DNA from: Janthinobacterium tructae
GTDB taxonomy: Bacteria > Pseudomonadota > Gammaproteobacteria > Burkholderiales > Burkholderiaceae_D
Assembly: GCF_006517255.1 (NCBI RefSeq)
Contig: NZ_CP041185.1
Coordinates: 3,038,001 to 3,102,000, forward strand
Reading direction: 5' to 3'
DNA: 64,000 nt
Shown: in pieces, positions 39,551 to 49,878 of the stretch
How the letters are laid out: every line of letters starts with the position of its first letter
Numbering within the stretch: position 1 is the first letter of the stretch
Position numbers and translations under genes: made by a program
Notes under the pieces: model-generated
Told to the model about the DNA's origin: nothing
The model's input: the letters and a program-made list of their open reading frames with translations, nothing else
Databases searched by the model: none

Positions 39551-41355
39551 ATGACTGCACTACTTTTGAGCAGTACCTCGATGCCCTCGGGCGCCATGGC
39601 GCGCCCCAGGCAGTAGCCAAATGCCTCGTCGCAGCCCATCTCGGCGAGCAGTTCCAGCTGCGCGCCGCTTTCCACGCCGCCGGCAATGGTGCGCAGTCCG
39701 AGCGTGCGCGCCATCGCCACGATGGCGCGCACCATGGCGCCGTCGCCACCGGGCTTGCCCAGGTCGTCGACGAAGCACTTTTCGATCTTCACGGCATCCG
39801 TGGGAAAGCGTTTCAGGTAAGTGAGCGACGCGTCGCCCGTGCCGAAATCGCTGATGGCAATCGCCATGCCCAGCTGACGGAACTGGCGCAGTATCAGTTC
39901 GCAGTTCTGGTTGCTGTCGATCAGGATGCCGGCGGCGATTTCCAGCTCGATGCAGTGCCCCGGCACGCCGGCCGCCTCCAGCGCGGCGGCGAAATTGCGC
40001 GCGATATCGCGCTGGTAGAACTGGCGCGCCGACAGGCTGACGGACACCGTCAGCATCTGCCCCTGCGCGATCCAGCTGCGTGCCTGTTCCACCGCCGTGG
40101 CCAGCACCCAGGCCCCCACCGGCAGGATCAAGGCGCTTTCTTCCAGCACCGGCAAAAAATCGAGCGGCATCATCAGTCCCAGTTCCGGGTGCTTCCAGCG
40201 CAGCAGCGCCTTCACGCCCGTGATCGTACGCGTCTTCAGGTCCATGCGCGGCTGGTAGAACAGGGCGAATTCGTTGCGTTCGAGCGCATGGCGCAGGGCC
40301 GTCTCGAGGATGGTGCGCGAATACGACTGCGTCTGCATGCGCGGCGCGTAGCGCAGGCAGGTACCTGGCGCGTGGCGCTTGGCCGCATACATGGCCAGGT
40401 CGGCCTTTTCGATCAGTGCATTGACGTCGTCGTCATCGTCCGGGTACAGGGCCACGCCCACGCTGGCCGCCACCGACAGGCTGTATTCGCCGATGACGAA
40501 GGGCGCGGCGATGGCGGCGACGATCTTTTCGGCCACCCGCTCGGCATCGTGCGCCGTGCGCAGTTCCGTCAGCAGGATGATGAATTCATCGCCGCCCTGG
40601 CGCGCCACCGTGTCGACCTTGCGCACGCACTGCTGCACCCGGCGCGCGAACTCCGTCAGCACCTGGTCGCCCACGTCGTGTCCCAGGCTGTCGTTGATGG
40701 ACTTGAAGCGGTCGATATCGACGAACAGCACGGCCAGCAAAGCCTGGTGACGGCGCGCGTAGGCGATGCCGTGCTCGAAGCGGATCTGGAAATGCAGCCG
40801 GTTCGGCAGCCCCGTCAAGCCGTCGTGATGGGCGATGAATTCCATCTGCTGCTCTGCGCGCCGGCGCGCCGACACATCGTGCAGCAGCAGCACCGCGCCC
40901 CCCTGCGCCAGCGGCGCGCAGCTGTACTGCACGTCGATGCGCTTGCCATCGAGATGGCGCAGCAGCACGGCGCCGCGCGCCACTTCCAGCACTTCCTGCC
41001 GTGCCACGCAATCGCGCACCTGGCGCGCCGCATCGACGGGCGCGCCGTCATGGAACAGCGGCAGCAGTTCGGTCACAGGCTGGCCCTGGCCATCGTCGCC
41101 CAGCCGGCCGCCCATGGCGCTGGCGCGGGGATTGAGGTACTGCACCACGCCATCGTGGTCGGTGCCGATGACGGCTGCCGGCAGCGCGTGCAGCAGCGCC
41201 AGCGCATTTGCCATGCGCTGCGCCTGCGCCGCCTGCAGCACCAAGCCCGTCGCATGGCGCATGCGCCACATGCGCGCCGCCTGCCACTGGCAGGCCAGCA
41301 GCACAGCGAGCACCACGGCCAGGGTCAGGCACAGCGCCAGCAGCAGCGCCGTCAT
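39541..41355 (-). CDS. PAS-GGDEF-EAL protein with degenerate EAL domain
   Basis: This 604-residue protein has one N-terminal membrane segment (residues 2-22), a PAS-like domain (about 50-165), a GGDEF domain (about 172-330) and an EAL-like domain (about 345-595). The GGDEF domain looks active, with GGDEF at residues 254-258 and an inhibitory site RxxD at 245-248. The EAL domain has lost most catalytic positions: EAL is KAL (382-384), VNLS is VSLS (S440), ELTE-type is EIAA (A475), DDFG is SDFG (S502), AEGVE is AGGVE (G559) and QGY is FGY (F579). It should make cyclic di-GMP and not degrade it, with the EAL part acting as a sensor or scaffold. The start and fold assignment are clear; the signal is unknown. 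Confidence 0.92.
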   Translation of the reverse strand: MTALLLALCLTLAVVLAVLLACQWQAARMWRMRHATGLVLQAAQAQRMANALALLHALPAAVIGTDHDGVVQYLNPRASAMGGRLGDDGQGQPVTELLPLFHDGAPVDAARQVRDCVARQEVLEVARGAVLLRHLDGKRIDVQYSCAPLAQGGAVLLLHDVSARRRAEQQMEFIAHHDGLTGLPNRLHFQIRFEHGIAYARRHQALLAVLFVDIDRFKSINDSLGHDVGDQVLTEFARRVQQCVRKVDTVARQGGDEFIILLTELRTAHDAERVAEKIVAAIAAPFVIGEYSLSVAASVGVALYPDDDDDVNALIEKADLAMYAAKRHAPGTCLRYAPRMQTQSYSRTILETALRHALERNEFALFYQPRMDLKTRTITGVKALLRWKHPELGLMMPLDFLPVLEESALILPVGAWVLATAVEQARSWIAQGQMLTVSVSLSARQFYQRDIARNFAAALEAAGVPGHCIELEIAAGILIDSNQNCELILRQFRQLGMAIAISDFGTGDASLTYLKRFPTDAVKIEKCFVDDLGKPGGDGAMVRAIVAMARTLGLRTIAGGVESGAQLELLAEMGCDEAFGYCLGRAMAPEGIEVLLKSSAVIQN

Positions 41356-41482
41356 GCATCACCCGGCAGGCGGAAAGTGAAGAACATGGTTTTCCTTTGC
41401 AACGCGCGCCATGCGGCCGGGCGCAGATCCATGCGGAAAGGAAATAGTATAAGAATTTCGGCGCGATATTTGCCTGATCGGA

Positions 41483-41508
41483 CGCCGCTTGACTGGCATC
41501 AAGCGGCG
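41483..41508 (-). terminator. Hairpin after the chemoreceptor gene
   Basis: A perfect 10-bp stem (CGCCGCTTGA / TCAAGCGGCG) with a 6-nt loop begins 16 bp past the stop codon at 41524. No T-run follows, so termination is possible but uncertain. It might instead protect the transcript's 3' end. Confidence 0.45.
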
Positions 41509-41523
41509 CGGGGCGGGCCGGCG

Positions 41524-43137
41524 TCAGGTCAGCGACAGTCTCCGGGCCGGCGCGGCCACGCCGGGAACGGCATGCAGTTTGAAGATACTGACGGCGTCGG
41601 CCAGGCTGGCCGCCTGCTGCTGCAGCGCGTCCGCGGCGGCGGCGGCCTGCTCCACCAGGGCCGCATTCTGCTGCGTCACGCCATCCATCTGGCTGATGGC
41701 GATGCTGATCTGCTCGATGCCATCGCGCTGCTCCACGCTGGCTACGGCGATCTCGCCGATGATGGCGTTCACGCGCTGCACGCTGCTGACCACATCGTCC
41801 ATCGTGCGCCCCGCCTGGCCAGCCAGCACGCTGCCCTCTTCCACCGTGCGCACGGATTCGCCGATCAGCTGCTTGATTTCCATGGCCGCCGAGGCCGACC
41901 TGTGCGCCAGGCTGCGCACTTCGGTGGCCACGACGGCAAAGCCGCGTCCCTGCTCGCCCGCGCGTGCCGCCTCCACGGCCGCATTCAGGGCCAGGATATT
42001 CGTCTGGAAGGCGATGCCGTCGATGACGGCGATGATGTCGACGATGCGCTTCGACGAGGCATTGATATGGCTCATGGTCTGCACCACCTGCGCCACTGCC
42101 TCCCCGCCGCGCTGCGCCACGTCGGACGCGCCGCCGGCCAGCTGGCGCGCCTGGTCCGCGTTGTCGTTATTCTGCCGTACGGTGGAGGTCAGCTCGATCA
42201 TCGCGGCGGCCGTTTCTTCCAGCGAGCTGGCCTGCTCCTCCGTGCGCGAAGACAGGTCCATATTACCGTTGGCAATTTCGACCGACGCCGTGGCGATGGC
42301 GTCCGTACCGGCGCGTACCCGTCCCACGATGTCGGCCAGGTTGCCGCTCATCGCCTTCAAGGCACGCAGCAGGTCGCCGATTTCATCGCGGCTGCTGTTG
42401 GCCACCACGGCGCGCAAGTCGCCGGCCGCCACTTGCTGGGCGATGCCGACGGCCGCGCCCAGCGGCACCGTGATACTGCGGATCAGCCACCACACGGTGA
42501 TTGACCCGACGACCAGGGTCACCAGCACGGTGGCCAGCATGGCGATGCTGGCGCTGCGGTGCGCGGTGGCGTCCTGCTCCTTCATCTGCGCCATCAGGCT
42601 GTGCGACTGCTTGCCGATCGTGGCGACGATGGCGTCGATCTGGCGCGTCGGTTCGCGGTCCATGCCCTTGACCAGCGCATCGACCGTGTGGGCGCTATCG
42701 GCACGCGCGCCGTCATACTGCTGCAGCGCCGCCAGGTAGCTCACGCCCAGCGCGTCGTGCGCCTGCAGCGCTTGCGCCACGGGCGCCGTATCGAGTTTCA
42801 ACGCGGCCATCATGGCCTGCAAGCCGGCCAACTCTTTGCGCGTCTGCGCGCCGCTGGCGACAAACGCTTCGCGGTAGCGCCGGAAGGCGGCCGCATCGCC
42901 GCCGCGCAGCAGGATGTTTTTCCATTCCTGCACCTGGATCTTGAATTCCACCTGCGCGCTGCGCGCCGCGTCGACCGCTTCCGTCAGGGCCACGGAGCGC
43001 TGCATGGCCTCCGCGCTGCGTGCGCTGGCCGCATCGAGCGCACTCCAGCCGCGCAGGCCAACGAACACCAGCGCAAGGAAGAAGAAGGCGCCCAACAGAC
43101 CCAGGCGGATGGAGATTTTCAGATTTGCGAGTTGCAT
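41524..43137 (-). CDS. Methyl-accepting chemotaxis protein
   Basis: This 537-residue inner-membrane chemoreceptor has a first membrane segment at residues 9-29, a periplasmic helical domain of about 150 residues (probably four-helix-bundle type), a second membrane segment near residue 190, then HAMP and signalling domains. The signalling tip reads [55 protein letters not shown] at 43137 is chosen as start because GGGAGAA precedes it. No CheR/CheB-binding pentapeptide is seen at the C-terminus. The ligand is unknown. No other chemotaxis gene is adjacent. Confidence 0.94.
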   Translation of the reverse strand: MQLANLKISIRLGLLGAFFFLALVFVGLRGWSALDAASARSAEAMQRSVALTEAVDAARSAQVEFKIQVQEWKNILLRGGDAAAFRRYREAFVASGAQTRKELAGLQAMMAALKLDTAPVAQALQAHDALGVSYLAALQQYDGARADSAHTVDALVKGMDREPTRQIDAIVATIGKQSHSLMAQMKEQDATAHRSASIAMLATVLVTLVVGSITVWWLIRSITVPLGAAVGIAQQVAAGDLRAVVANSSRDEIGDLLRALKAMSGNLADIVGRVRAGTDAIATASVEIANGNMDLSSRTEEQASSLEETAAAMIELTSTVRQNNDNADQARQLAGGASDVAQRGGEAVAQVVQTMSHINASSKRIVDIIAVIDGIAFQTNILALNAAVEAARAGEQGRGFAVVATEVRSLAHRSASAAMEIKQLIGESVRTVEEGSVLAGQAGRTMDDVVSSVQRVNAIIGEIAVASVEQRDGIEQISIAISQMDGVTQQNAALVEQAAAAADALQQQAASLADAVSIFKLHAVPGVAAPARRLSLT

Positions 43138-43363
43138 GTGTTTCTCCCGGCAGCAAGAACAGGATGGCAACAAAAGCGCCACCAAAACTATCCAATTCCC
43201 ACCAAATGAGGAAATCATGCCGCGCACCCCGTGAAAAACCAAGCAGCGCTTTCGCTAGAGAAACACTTTCAACACAGAAACAACAAATTACACCGGAAGG
43301 TTGACTGTCTGGCCATATTGCCGGGCTCACAGCATGGTCGGGCCGGCAATCTTGCCGGTCGCA

Positions 43364-44839
43364 TCAGCGCGCCGCCGCGGCCGCGCCCGCGAACTCTTCA
43401 CGCAGCAGCGGGTACAAACGCCGGTAGCGCGCCAGCCGCTCGTCCAGCATGGCGCAGGCTTGCGGCGCGATCGTTTCCTGCACGGGCGGGCGCGTGCACA
43501 CCTGCGCGGGCGACAAGCCCGTCGCCGCCATCTGCGCCAGGCGCGCCGCACCGAGGGTGCCGCCAGCCACGCCATGGTCGTGCCGCAGCACGTTCAGGCC
43601 CGAAGCATTCGCGCACAGCTGGGCCCAGAAGCGGCTGCGCGAACCGCCACCGACGAACGACGCTTCTTCCAGCTGCGTGCCGGCGCTGCGCAGGGCCGCA
43701 TTGCCGTCGGCCATGGCAAAGGCCACGCCTTCCATCACGCTGTAGGCCAGTTCGGCGCGCCCATGTTCCGTCGACAAGCCAAAAAACACGCCGCGCGCCG
43801 TGGCGTCGTTGTGCGGCGTGCGCTCGCCGCTCAGGTAGGGCAAGAAGATCGGCGCCGTGCGCGCTTCCACGCCTTCGGCCAGCGTCACCAACTCTGCGAT
43901 GTCGGACGACTGCGTCAGCCGCGCCACCCAGCTGAGGCTGGACGCGGCGCTGAGGATCACGCTCATCTGGTGCCAGCGCCCGGGCAGGCAATGGCAGAAG
44001 GCGTGTACGCCCTGGCCCGGATTGGGCGCGAAGCCATCGCTGCCGGCGAACAGCACGCCGGAGGTGCCCAGCGACAGCAGGCCGGCACCCGCTTCCACCC
44101 CCCCCAGGCCCACGGCGGCGGCAGCATTGTCGCCCGCGCCGCCGGCCAGCAACACCGCATGCGCGATGCCCCATTCCTGGCACAGCGACGGGCGTATCTG
44201 CGCGGCGGCATGGCTGCCTTCGACCAGGCGCGGCATGTGTTCTCGCGAGAGGCTAGTGGCCGCCAGCATGCGCTCGGACCAGTCGCGTTTGGCCACGTCC
44301 AGCCACAGGGTGCCGGAGGCGTCGGACATGTCGGAGACGCAGTCGCCCGTCAGGCGCAGCGCCACGTAATCCTTGGGCAGCAAGACTTTACTGATGGCGC
44401 GAAACAGCGACGGCTCGTACTTTTGCAGCCACAGCAGCTTGGGCGCCGTGAAGCCGGGCATGGCCTGGTTGCCCGTGATGGCGCGCGACTCGGGCACCAG
44501 CGCTTCGAGTTCCACACACTCGGCAAAGGCGCGCGTATCGTTCCACAAAATGGCCGCGCGCAGCACGTGCTGCTGCTTGTCGAGCAGCGTGGCGCCATGC
44601 ATCTGGCCCGACAGCGCGATGCCGCGCAAGCCGGAAAACGCCACCGGCTGGGCGCTGCGGATGGCCGCGATCACGTCCAGCGTGGCGTGCCACCAGTCCT
44701 CCGGGTTCTGCTCCGACCAGCCGGGATGGGGGCTCGACACGCGCAGGGTCACACCGCTGCTGGCGAGGATGGTTTGCGCGTCGTCGGTCAGGATGGCCTT
44801 GACTTCGGAAGTGCCGATATCGATACCGAGATAGGTCAC
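43364..44839 (-). CDS. xylB: Xylulokinase
   Basis: XylB phosphorylates D-xylulose to xylulose 5-phosphate, feeding the pentose phosphate pathway. The 491-residue protein has the FGGY-kinase N-terminal phosphate loop YLGIDIGTSEVKAIL, the xylulose-contacting SGQMHGATLL near residue 74, GGAGDNAAAAVGLG near residue 232 and the C-terminal GGGSRSRFWAQLCANASG. The start is MTYLGIDIGT. It is the last gene of the minus-strand polyol operon, 36 bp past the AraC gene. It supplies the second catabolic step after the dehydrogenase at 47068. Confidence is high. Confidence 0.93.
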   Translation of the reverse strand: MTYLGIDIGTSEVKAILTDDAQTILASSGVTLRVSSPHPGWSEQNPEDWWHATLDVIAAIRSAQPVAFSGLRGIALSGQMHGATLLDKQQHVLRAAILWNDTRAFAECVELEALVPESRAITGNQAMPGFTAPKLLWLQKYEPSLFRAISKVLLPKDYVALRLTGDCVSDMSDASGTLWLDVAKRDWSERMLAATSLSREHMPRLVEGSHAAAQIRPSLCQEWGIAHAVLLAGGAGDNAAAAVGLGGVEAGAGLLSLGTSGVLFAGSDGFAPNPGQGVHAFCHCLPGRWHQMSVILSAASSLSWVARLTQSSDIAELVTLAEGVEARTAPIFLPYLSGERTPHNDATARGVFFGLSTEHGRAELAYSVMEGVAFAMADGNAALRSAGTQLEEASFVGGGSRSRFWAQLCANASGLNVLRHDHGVAGGTLGAARLAQMAATGLSPAQVCTRPPVQETIAPQACAMLDERLARYRRLYPLLREEFAGAAAAAR

Positions 44840-44875
44840 GATGGTTCCATGTATAAAAGTGATTGAAGCCGGTCG

Positions 44876-45754
44876 TCAGGGGAAGGACTCGGGCATGTTC
44901 ATGTGCAGGCAGGAGCGAAATTTCGACGGCGACATCTGCTTGTGGGCCAGGAACTGGCGGTTGAAATTGGACAGATTGTTAAAACCCGTGCGGTAGCAGA
45001 TATCGGTGACCTTCATGTCGGTATTCATCAGCAGCTCGCAGGCCAACGCGATGCGCTCCTGGTTCACGTATTGGATAAAAGAGGTGCCCGTATGCTTGCG
45101 GAAGAAACGCGTGAACTTGAGCGTGTTCATCTCCGCCACGTCGGCCACGTCCTGCTCGCAAAAATCGAGCGTGATGTTCTGCTTGATATACGCCAGCACC
45201 AGGTTGATGGTCGACGACATGTAGCGCCCCGCCTGCGCCAGATAGGTGACGCTGGCCAGCGCACGGCGTTCGCGGCAGTCGCACAGCTCGCCGAACAGGC
45301 GCGCGAACAGTTCCACCCGGCGCGGCCCCTGTGCCGTCGTCAGCTCACACATCAGCGGTGCCAGGCGCAAGCCCAGCGCGTCGGGAAACTGCAAGCCCCT
45401 GCCCGCCTCGCCCAGCAGGGTTTTCAGGGGTGCCATTTCCGGGAACAGCAGCGCGCAGCGGTCGATGAAGTCGCCGGAAAACTGCAGCACCAGGTCGCGC
45501 GCGGGCAGGCTCACGCCTTCGGCCAGCTCGCTGACCCAGTTGTGCGGCAGGTTCGGTCCCGTCAGCACCAGGTTGCCCGGCGCGTAACTGCCGATATGGT
45601 CGCCAACAAAGAATTTGCCGGTCGAGGTGGTGATGATGTGCAGTTCGTACTCGGGATGGAAGTGCCATTTCGCCACCACATGCGGATAGCCGTGCGCCCA
45701 CGCACGAAACGATTCGTGTATCGGTTTATGGATCAGTTCCAGGTCAGGCGTCAC
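44876..45754 (-). CDS. AraC-family transcriptional regulator of the polyol operon
   Basis: This 292-residue regulator has an N-terminal cupin-like ligand-binding domain (WHFHPEYELHIITTSTGKFFVGDHIG, residues 31-56, with His residues typical of the fold). The C-terminal AraC domain holds two helix-turn-helix motifs, VADVAEMNTLKFTRFFRKHTGTSFIQYVNQ and DICYRTGFNNLSNFNRQFLAHKQMSPSKFR. It is encoded within the operon between the ATPase and xylB, so it likely activates the operon in response to its sugar alcohol. A palindrome before the first gene (51224-51268) is a candidate target. Confidence 0.92.
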   Translation of the reverse strand: MTPDLELIHKPIHESFRAWAHGYPHVVAKWHFHPEYELHIITTSTGKFFVGDHIGSYAPGNLVLTGPNLPHNWVSELAEGVSLPARDLVLQFSGDFIDRCALLFPEMAPLKTLLGEAGRGLQFPDALGLRLAPLMCELTTAQGPRRVELFARLFGELCDCRERRALASVTYLAQAGRYMSSTINLVLAYIKQNITLDFCEQDVADVAEMNTLKFTRFFRKHTGTSFIQYVNQERIALACELLMNTDMKVTDICYRTGFNNLSNFNRQFLAHKQMSPSKFRSCLHMNMPESFP

Positions 45755-45788
45755 GGCAGTTCCTTACGCGGTCTCGTTGCCAGCTATT

Positions 45789-46913
45789 CTAACCACTTGC
45801 TTGAGCACTGAGCGCCAGGGCCAGCCCGCTGTCGGCGTCGAACAGATGCATGTGCTCCTCGTCGAAGGCCAGCGCCAAGTTCTGGCCCACCTGCGCCGTG
45901 CTGTTGGCCGCGTTCGCCGGCAGTAGCGCGGACAAGGTCAGGGCGCCGCACTGGAAGCTGATCAGCGCTTCGGCGCCCAGCAGCTCGACCAGGTCGATCG
46001 CGCACGCCAGGCCATGCGTGCCTGCCTGCTCCTGTGGCAGCGCCGCGCGCAAGTGATTCGGCCGCAGGCCGAAGACCACGCGCGCCCCTGCGGCCAGCGC
46101 GGCGAAGCGGTGGGAAATCAACGGCCAGCGGTAGCCGGCGCAGACGAGCACCGTTTGCCCGCCGTCTTTTTCGACGACGCCATCGATGAAGTTCATGGCA
46201 GGCGTGCCGATGAAGCCGGCCGCGAACAGGGTGCGCGGATGGTTGTACAACTGGGCCGGCGTGCCGATCTGCTCGATATGCCCGCCCTTCATCAGCACCA
46301 CGCGGTCGGCCAAGGTCATCGCCTCGAGCTGGTCGTGCGTCACGTACAGGGTGGTGGTGCGCAGGCGGCGGTGCAAGCGCTTGATGTCGGCACGCAGCTG
46401 CGCGCGCAGCTTGGCGTCCAGGTTCGACAGCGGTTCGTCGAACAGGAATACCTGCGGCGTCTTGATCATGGCGCGCGCGATGGCCGTGCGCTGCTGCTGG
46501 CCTCCCGACATGGCGCGCGGCTTGCGATCGAGCAGGCTGTCCAGGCTAAGGATGGCCGCCACCTCGCGCACGCGGCGCTCGATCTCGTCGGCCGGCACCT
46601 TCAGGCGGCGCAGGCCGAAGGCGATATTGTCGTACACCGTCATGTGCGGATACAGCGCGTAATTCTGGAACACCATCGCCACATTGCGTTCGCGCGGCGG
46701 CAAGTCGTTGACGATGGCCCCGCCGATCAGCAACTCGCCGCCGCTGATGTCTTCCAGTCCCGCGATCATGCGCAGCAGGGTCGATTTGCCACAGCCCGAT
46801 GGCCCCAGCAGGACGATGAATTCACCGTCGTCTATCTCCAGGTCGAACGGCTGCAGCACCGCCGTCTTGTGGTCGTAAGTCTTGTGCAGCTGCCTACAGG
46901 CGATGTTTGCCAT
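45789..46913 (-). CDS. ABC transporter ATP-binding protein (MalK/UgpC type)
   Basis: This is a 374-residue cytoplasmic ATPase that energises the sugar-alcohol importer. Walker A is GPSGCGKSTLL near residue 37, the signature is MSGGQQQRTAIARAM, and Walker B is VFLFDEPLSNLDAKL. A C-terminal TOBE/regulatory domain (about 235-370) marks the MalK/UgpC/SmoK branch. MANIACRQLHKTYDHKT at 46913 is chosen because GATGGAGAG lies just upstream. It is separated from the dehydrogenase gene by a family A repeat but is on the same strand and presumably in the same operon. Confidence 0.94.
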   Translation of the reverse strand: MANIACRQLHKTYDHKTAVLQPFDLEIDDGEFIVLLGPSGCGKSTLLRMIAGLEDISGGELLIGGAIVNDLPPRERNVAMVFQNYALYPHMTVYDNIAFGLRRLKVPADEIERRVREVAAILSLDSLLDRKPRAMSGGQQQRTAIARAMIKTPQVFLFDEPLSNLDAKLRAQLRADIKRLHRRLRTTTLYVTHDQLEAMTLADRVVLMKGGHIEQIGTPAQLYNHPRTLFAAGFIGTPAMNFIDGVVEKDGGQTVLVCAGYRWPLISHRFAALAAGARVVFGLRPNHLRAALPQEQAGTHGLACAIDLVELLGAEALISFQCGALTLSALLPANAANSTAQVGQNLALAFDEEHMHLFDADSGLALALSAQASG

Positions 46914-46944
46914 GATTACTCTCCATCTTATTAGTACACCTATC

Positions 46945-47047
46945 AAAACCTGCTGCGCGTCGGTATAGGCGGCCTGCGATGCTCACCGTACCTTCGTACG
47001 GTTGCGCTTCTTAGCCACCTCTCCCTTCCGCTCGCTACGGTTTTTTT
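46945..47047 (+). repeat. Intergenic repeat, family A, copy 2
   Basis: This begins AAAACCTGCTGCGCGTCG, contains GCGGCCTGCGATGCTC and TGCGCTTCTTAGCCAC, and ends CGCTCGCTACGGTTTT, the same blocks as at 16761-16871 on the other strand. The central part differs: here CCGTACCTTCGTACGG forms a perfect 6-bp hairpin. It sits inside the polyol operon between the dehydrogenase and the ATPase genes, opposite to the transcription direction. Confidence 0.8.
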
Positions 47048-47067
47048 AGGTGTTGTTAATGACTGGT

Positions 47068-48102
47068 TCAGGCCAGTTCAATTTGTATCTTGACGTCGCG
47101 CGGGTAGCCCTTGGCTGCCTCCTCGAACGCCCGCACGCCGTCGGTGAAGTCGAAGGTACGCGAAATGAAGGGTTTCACGTCGATCTTTCCCGAGGCCAGC
47201 AGCGCGATGGCGCGCGGGAAGATGTTCGCGTAGCGGAACACTGACTCGATGCGCGCTTCCTTGGCCTGGATGGCGACGATATCGAAGGGCACCTTATCGG
47301 GCGGCATGCCGACCAGTACCAGGCAGCCGTTGGGGCACAGCAGGTCGACGATATCGTCGTAGGCGCGCATGCTGCCGCTGGCCTCGAAGACGATGTCGGC
47401 ACCCCAGCCAGCCGTCAGTTCGCGCACCGTGTCCGCCAGGCTGGCCTGGCGCACGTCGACCGTGGTCACGGCAGGATTATCGGCAAACAGGGCCAGCTTT
47501 TCCGGTACCAGGTCGGCCAGGATCACGCGCGAGCAGCCGCCCGCCAGCGCCGCCAGGGCAGTCATCGCGCCGATGGTGCCGGCGCCGATCACCACCGCCA
47601 TGTCGCCAGGCTTGATGGCCGCCTTCTTGGCCGCCTGCAGGCCGATGGCCAGCGGTTCGACGATGGCGCCTTCGCCGAAGCTGACGTTGTCGGGCAGCTT
47701 GAAGGTGAACGCGGCCGGGTGCACCACATACGGCGTGAGGCAGCCATGGATGGGCGGCGTGGCCCAAAAGCGCACGGCCGGGTCCAGGTTGTACAGACCG
47801 CGCATGGTGGCCGGCGAATCGAACTGCGGCACGCCCGGTTCCATGCAGACGCGGTCGCCCACTGTCAGGTGCGTCACCTCGTCTCCTACTTCGGCCACCA
47901 CGCCGGAGGCCTCGTGGCCGAGCACCATCGGTGCTTCGACGGCGAAGGGGCCGATCTTGCCATGTTTGAAGTAGTGCACGTCGCTGCCGCAAATGCCCAC
48001 GGTATGTATCTTGATTTTCACGTCGCGCGGGCCGACGACGAGCGGTACGTCGATGTCGCGCAAGGTGATAATTTCCGCCTGTTCCAGTACGAGTGCTTGC
48101 AT
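47068..48102 (-). CDS. Zinc-dependent polyol dehydrogenase (xylitol/sorbitol dehydrogenase family)
   Basis: This 344-residue medium-chain dehydrogenase oxidises a sugar alcohol to a ketose with NAD. Catalytic zinc ligands are in [10 protein letters not shown] (C38) and GHEASG (H and E near 63-64). The NAD fold is [16 protein letters not shown] near residue 172. The structural-zinc cysteine cluster is absent ([21 protein letters not shown]), as in mammalian sorbitol dehydrogenase. The adjacent xylulokinase suggests xylitol or arabitol giving xylulose, but sorbitol is possible. It starts 11 bp after the permease gene. Confidence 0.9.
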   Translation of the reverse strand: MQALVLEQAEIITLRDIDVPLVVGPRDVKIKIHTVGICGSDVHYFKHGKIGPFAVEAPMVLGHEASGVVAEVGDEVTHLTVGDRVCMEPGVPQFDSPATMRGLYNLDPAVRFWATPPIHGCLTPYVVHPAAFTFKLPDNVSFGEGAIVEPLAIGLQAAKKAAIKPGDMAVVIGAGTIGAMTALAALAGGCSRVILADLVPEKLALFADNPAVTTVDVRQASLADTVRELTAGWGADIVFEASGSMRAYDDIVDLLCPNGCLVLVGMPPDKVPFDIVAIQAKEARIESVFRYANIFPRAIALLASGKIDVKPFISRTFDFTDGVRAFEEAAKGYPRDVKIQIELA

Positions 48103-48113
48103 GATGAGTCCTT

Positions 48114-48941
48114 TTATTTATGTTTGAGCATGGAGTTGAGCAGCCGTCCCAGGATGCCGACGAACAGCAGCGGCGGCAGCGCCAGCAGCACGGTGGAGGC
48201 GTTCACCACGCCCCACGGCACTTCCTGGCCCATCGACGTGAAGGCCGACGCCACCACGGGCAGGGTCATGCTTTTCGACGAGGTGAGCGCCAGCGCGATC
48301 ATCAGTTCATTCCAGACCAGCACAAAGCTGAAGACGATGCCGCCCATCAGGGTCTTCGAGGCCACCGGCAGGGCCACGTGCCAGAACACCTGGTAAGGGC
48401 CGTAGCCGTCCAGCGCGGCAGCTTCCTCGATCTCCTTCGGAATGCGGGCAAACGCGGGAATCGACAGCCAGATGATGGTCGACAGGGTCACCAGCAGATA
48501 CGTCACCACCATCGACAGGCGCGAGTCGTACAGGCCCAGGTCGATCCAGATCGAGATCAAGGGAATGGCGACGGCGACGGGCGGCAAAAAGCGCAAGGAG
48601 AGCAGGAAGAACTGGATATCCTTCTTGGCCGGGATCGGATAGCGGGCGATCGCATACGCGGCCGGCACGCCCAGCACGGCGCCCAGCAACACGGCCACGC
48701 CGACAATGGCCACGCTGTTGCCCAGCCCCGTCAGCACTTCGGGGCTGGCCAGCACCTGCCTGTAATTGGCCAGGGTCGGGCTGAAGAAAAAGCGCGGCAC
48801 GGGCGTGACGATGTCCATCAACTCCTTGAAGGAATTGAGCACGGCCCACAGGATGGGAAACAGCGCCACCAGCACGATGGCAGTGGTAATGGCGGTGGTG
48901 GCGGCATGGTCCATGCCGCGCCGAACAGTCAGTTTTCCCAT
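48114..48941 (-). CDS. Carbohydrate ABC transporter permease (MalG type)
   Basis: This 275-residue inner-membrane permease has six membrane segments. The permease EAA loop reads [28 protein letters not shown], the conserved coupling-helix contact to the ATPase. The N-terminus ([39 protein letters not shown]) is typical of MalG/UgpE-type proteins. Its start overlaps the stop of the partner permease by 13 bp. It works with the MalF-type protein at 48929, the binding protein at 49940 and the ATPase at 45789. Confidence 0.94.
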   Translation of the reverse strand: MGKLTVRRGMDHAATTAITTAIVLVALFPILWAVLNSFKELMDIVTPVPRFFFSPTLANYRQVLASPEVLTGLGNSVAIVGVAVLLGAVLGVPAAYAIARYPIPAKKDIQFFLLSLRFLPPVAVAIPLISIWIDLGLYDSRLSMVVTYLLVTLSTIIWLSIPAFARIPKEIEEAAALDGYGPYQVFWHVALPVASKTLMGGIVFSFVLVWNELMIALALTSSKSMTLPVVASAFTSMGQEVPWGVVNASTVLLALPPLLFVGILGRLLNSMLKHK

Positions 48942-49834
48942 TTCGCGACCCGCTTCCAGAGTAAAGTGAAGATGACAGTCGTGGCCAGCATCATCAGCAC
49001 GGCCATGCTGGACGCATACGACACCTTGCCCATCAGGCCGATGCCTTGCGCATATGCATACATGTCCAGGGTTTCAGTGGAGATGCCGGGGCCGCCCTTG
49101 GTCATCACGTAAATCAGGTCGAACGAGCGCAGCGACTCGACCATCTTGATGAACACCAGGCTCATGATGGGTACCTTCAGCATCGGCAGCGCGATGTAGG
49201 CATACACCTGGATCGTGCTGGCGTAATCGAGGCGTGCCGCTTCCAGCGGTTCGCCAGGCAGGGTTTCCAGCAGCTTCAGGATGACGGCGCCAAAGAACAG
49301 GCCCCACTGCCAGATATCGACCAGCGCCACCGCATACAGCGCCGTGGCCGGATCGGACAGCAGCGCCGTGCCGCCCAGGCCCACGCATTCGAGCAGCCAG
49401 TTCAAAATGCCCATCAGCGGCGAATACATGAACTTCCAGATGAAGGCGGCCGACACGCGCGGCAGCAGCACCGGCACGATCAGCAGCAGCGCGATGACGT
49501 CCCGCGTGCGGCCCTTGATTCTCTCGAACAGGAACACGGCCAGCAGCACGCCGACAATCAGCGAACCGGCCACGGTGACCACTTCCCAGATGGCCGACAC
49601 CTGCACGGCATTGACGAAGCGGCGGTCGCCGAACAGGCGGATGAAATTGGCAAAACCGACGTAATCGCTGTCGCTGTAGCGCAGCACGCGGTTTTGCAGG
49701 GCCAGGTTGATGGCGGCGATGCTGGGCACCAGGCCCAGTACCAGCAGGACCAGCAGCGGCAGCGTCAGAAAGACGGCCGGCAGCCAGGTGTGACGTTTTT
49801 TACGGATGGAATGCGGCATGGTCATGGCTTTCAA
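48929..49834 (-). CDS. Carbohydrate ABC transporter permease (MalF type)
   Basis: This is a 301-residue inner-membrane permease with about six membrane segments. The EAA loop reads EPLEAARLDYASTIQVYAYIALPMLKVP. The first segment (AVFLTLPLLVLLVLGLVPSIAAINLAL) is that of the MalF/UgpA type. Nearby in-frame ATGs at 49825 and 49819 could be the true start. It is separated from the upstream binding-protein gene by a strong hairpin at 49879-49903, and it overlaps the next permease by 13 bp. Confidence 0.94.
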   Translation of the reverse strand: MKAMTMPHSIRKKRHTWLPAVFLTLPLLVLLVLGLVPSIAAINLALQNRVLRYSDSDYVGFANFIRLFGDRRFVNAVQVSAIWEVVTVAGSLIVGVLLAVFLFERIKGRTRDVIALLLIVPVLLPRVSAAFIWKFMYSPLMGILNWLLECVGLGGTALLSDPATALYAVALVDIWQWGLFFGAVILKLLETLPGEPLEAARLDYASTIQVYAYIALPMLKVPIMSLVFIKMVESLRSFDLIYVMTKGGPGISTETLDMYAYAQGIGLMGKVSYASSMAVLMMLATTVIFTLLWKRVAKWEN

Positions 49835-49878
49835 ACGAGAACGGACAAGCGCTGGCGTTACCCCAAAAGCAAGAGCTG

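Noticed and set aside
43343..43358. CCGGCAA/TTGCCGG dyad just after xylB as a terminator
   Set aside because: The loop is only two bases and no T-run follows. It is too weak to call.
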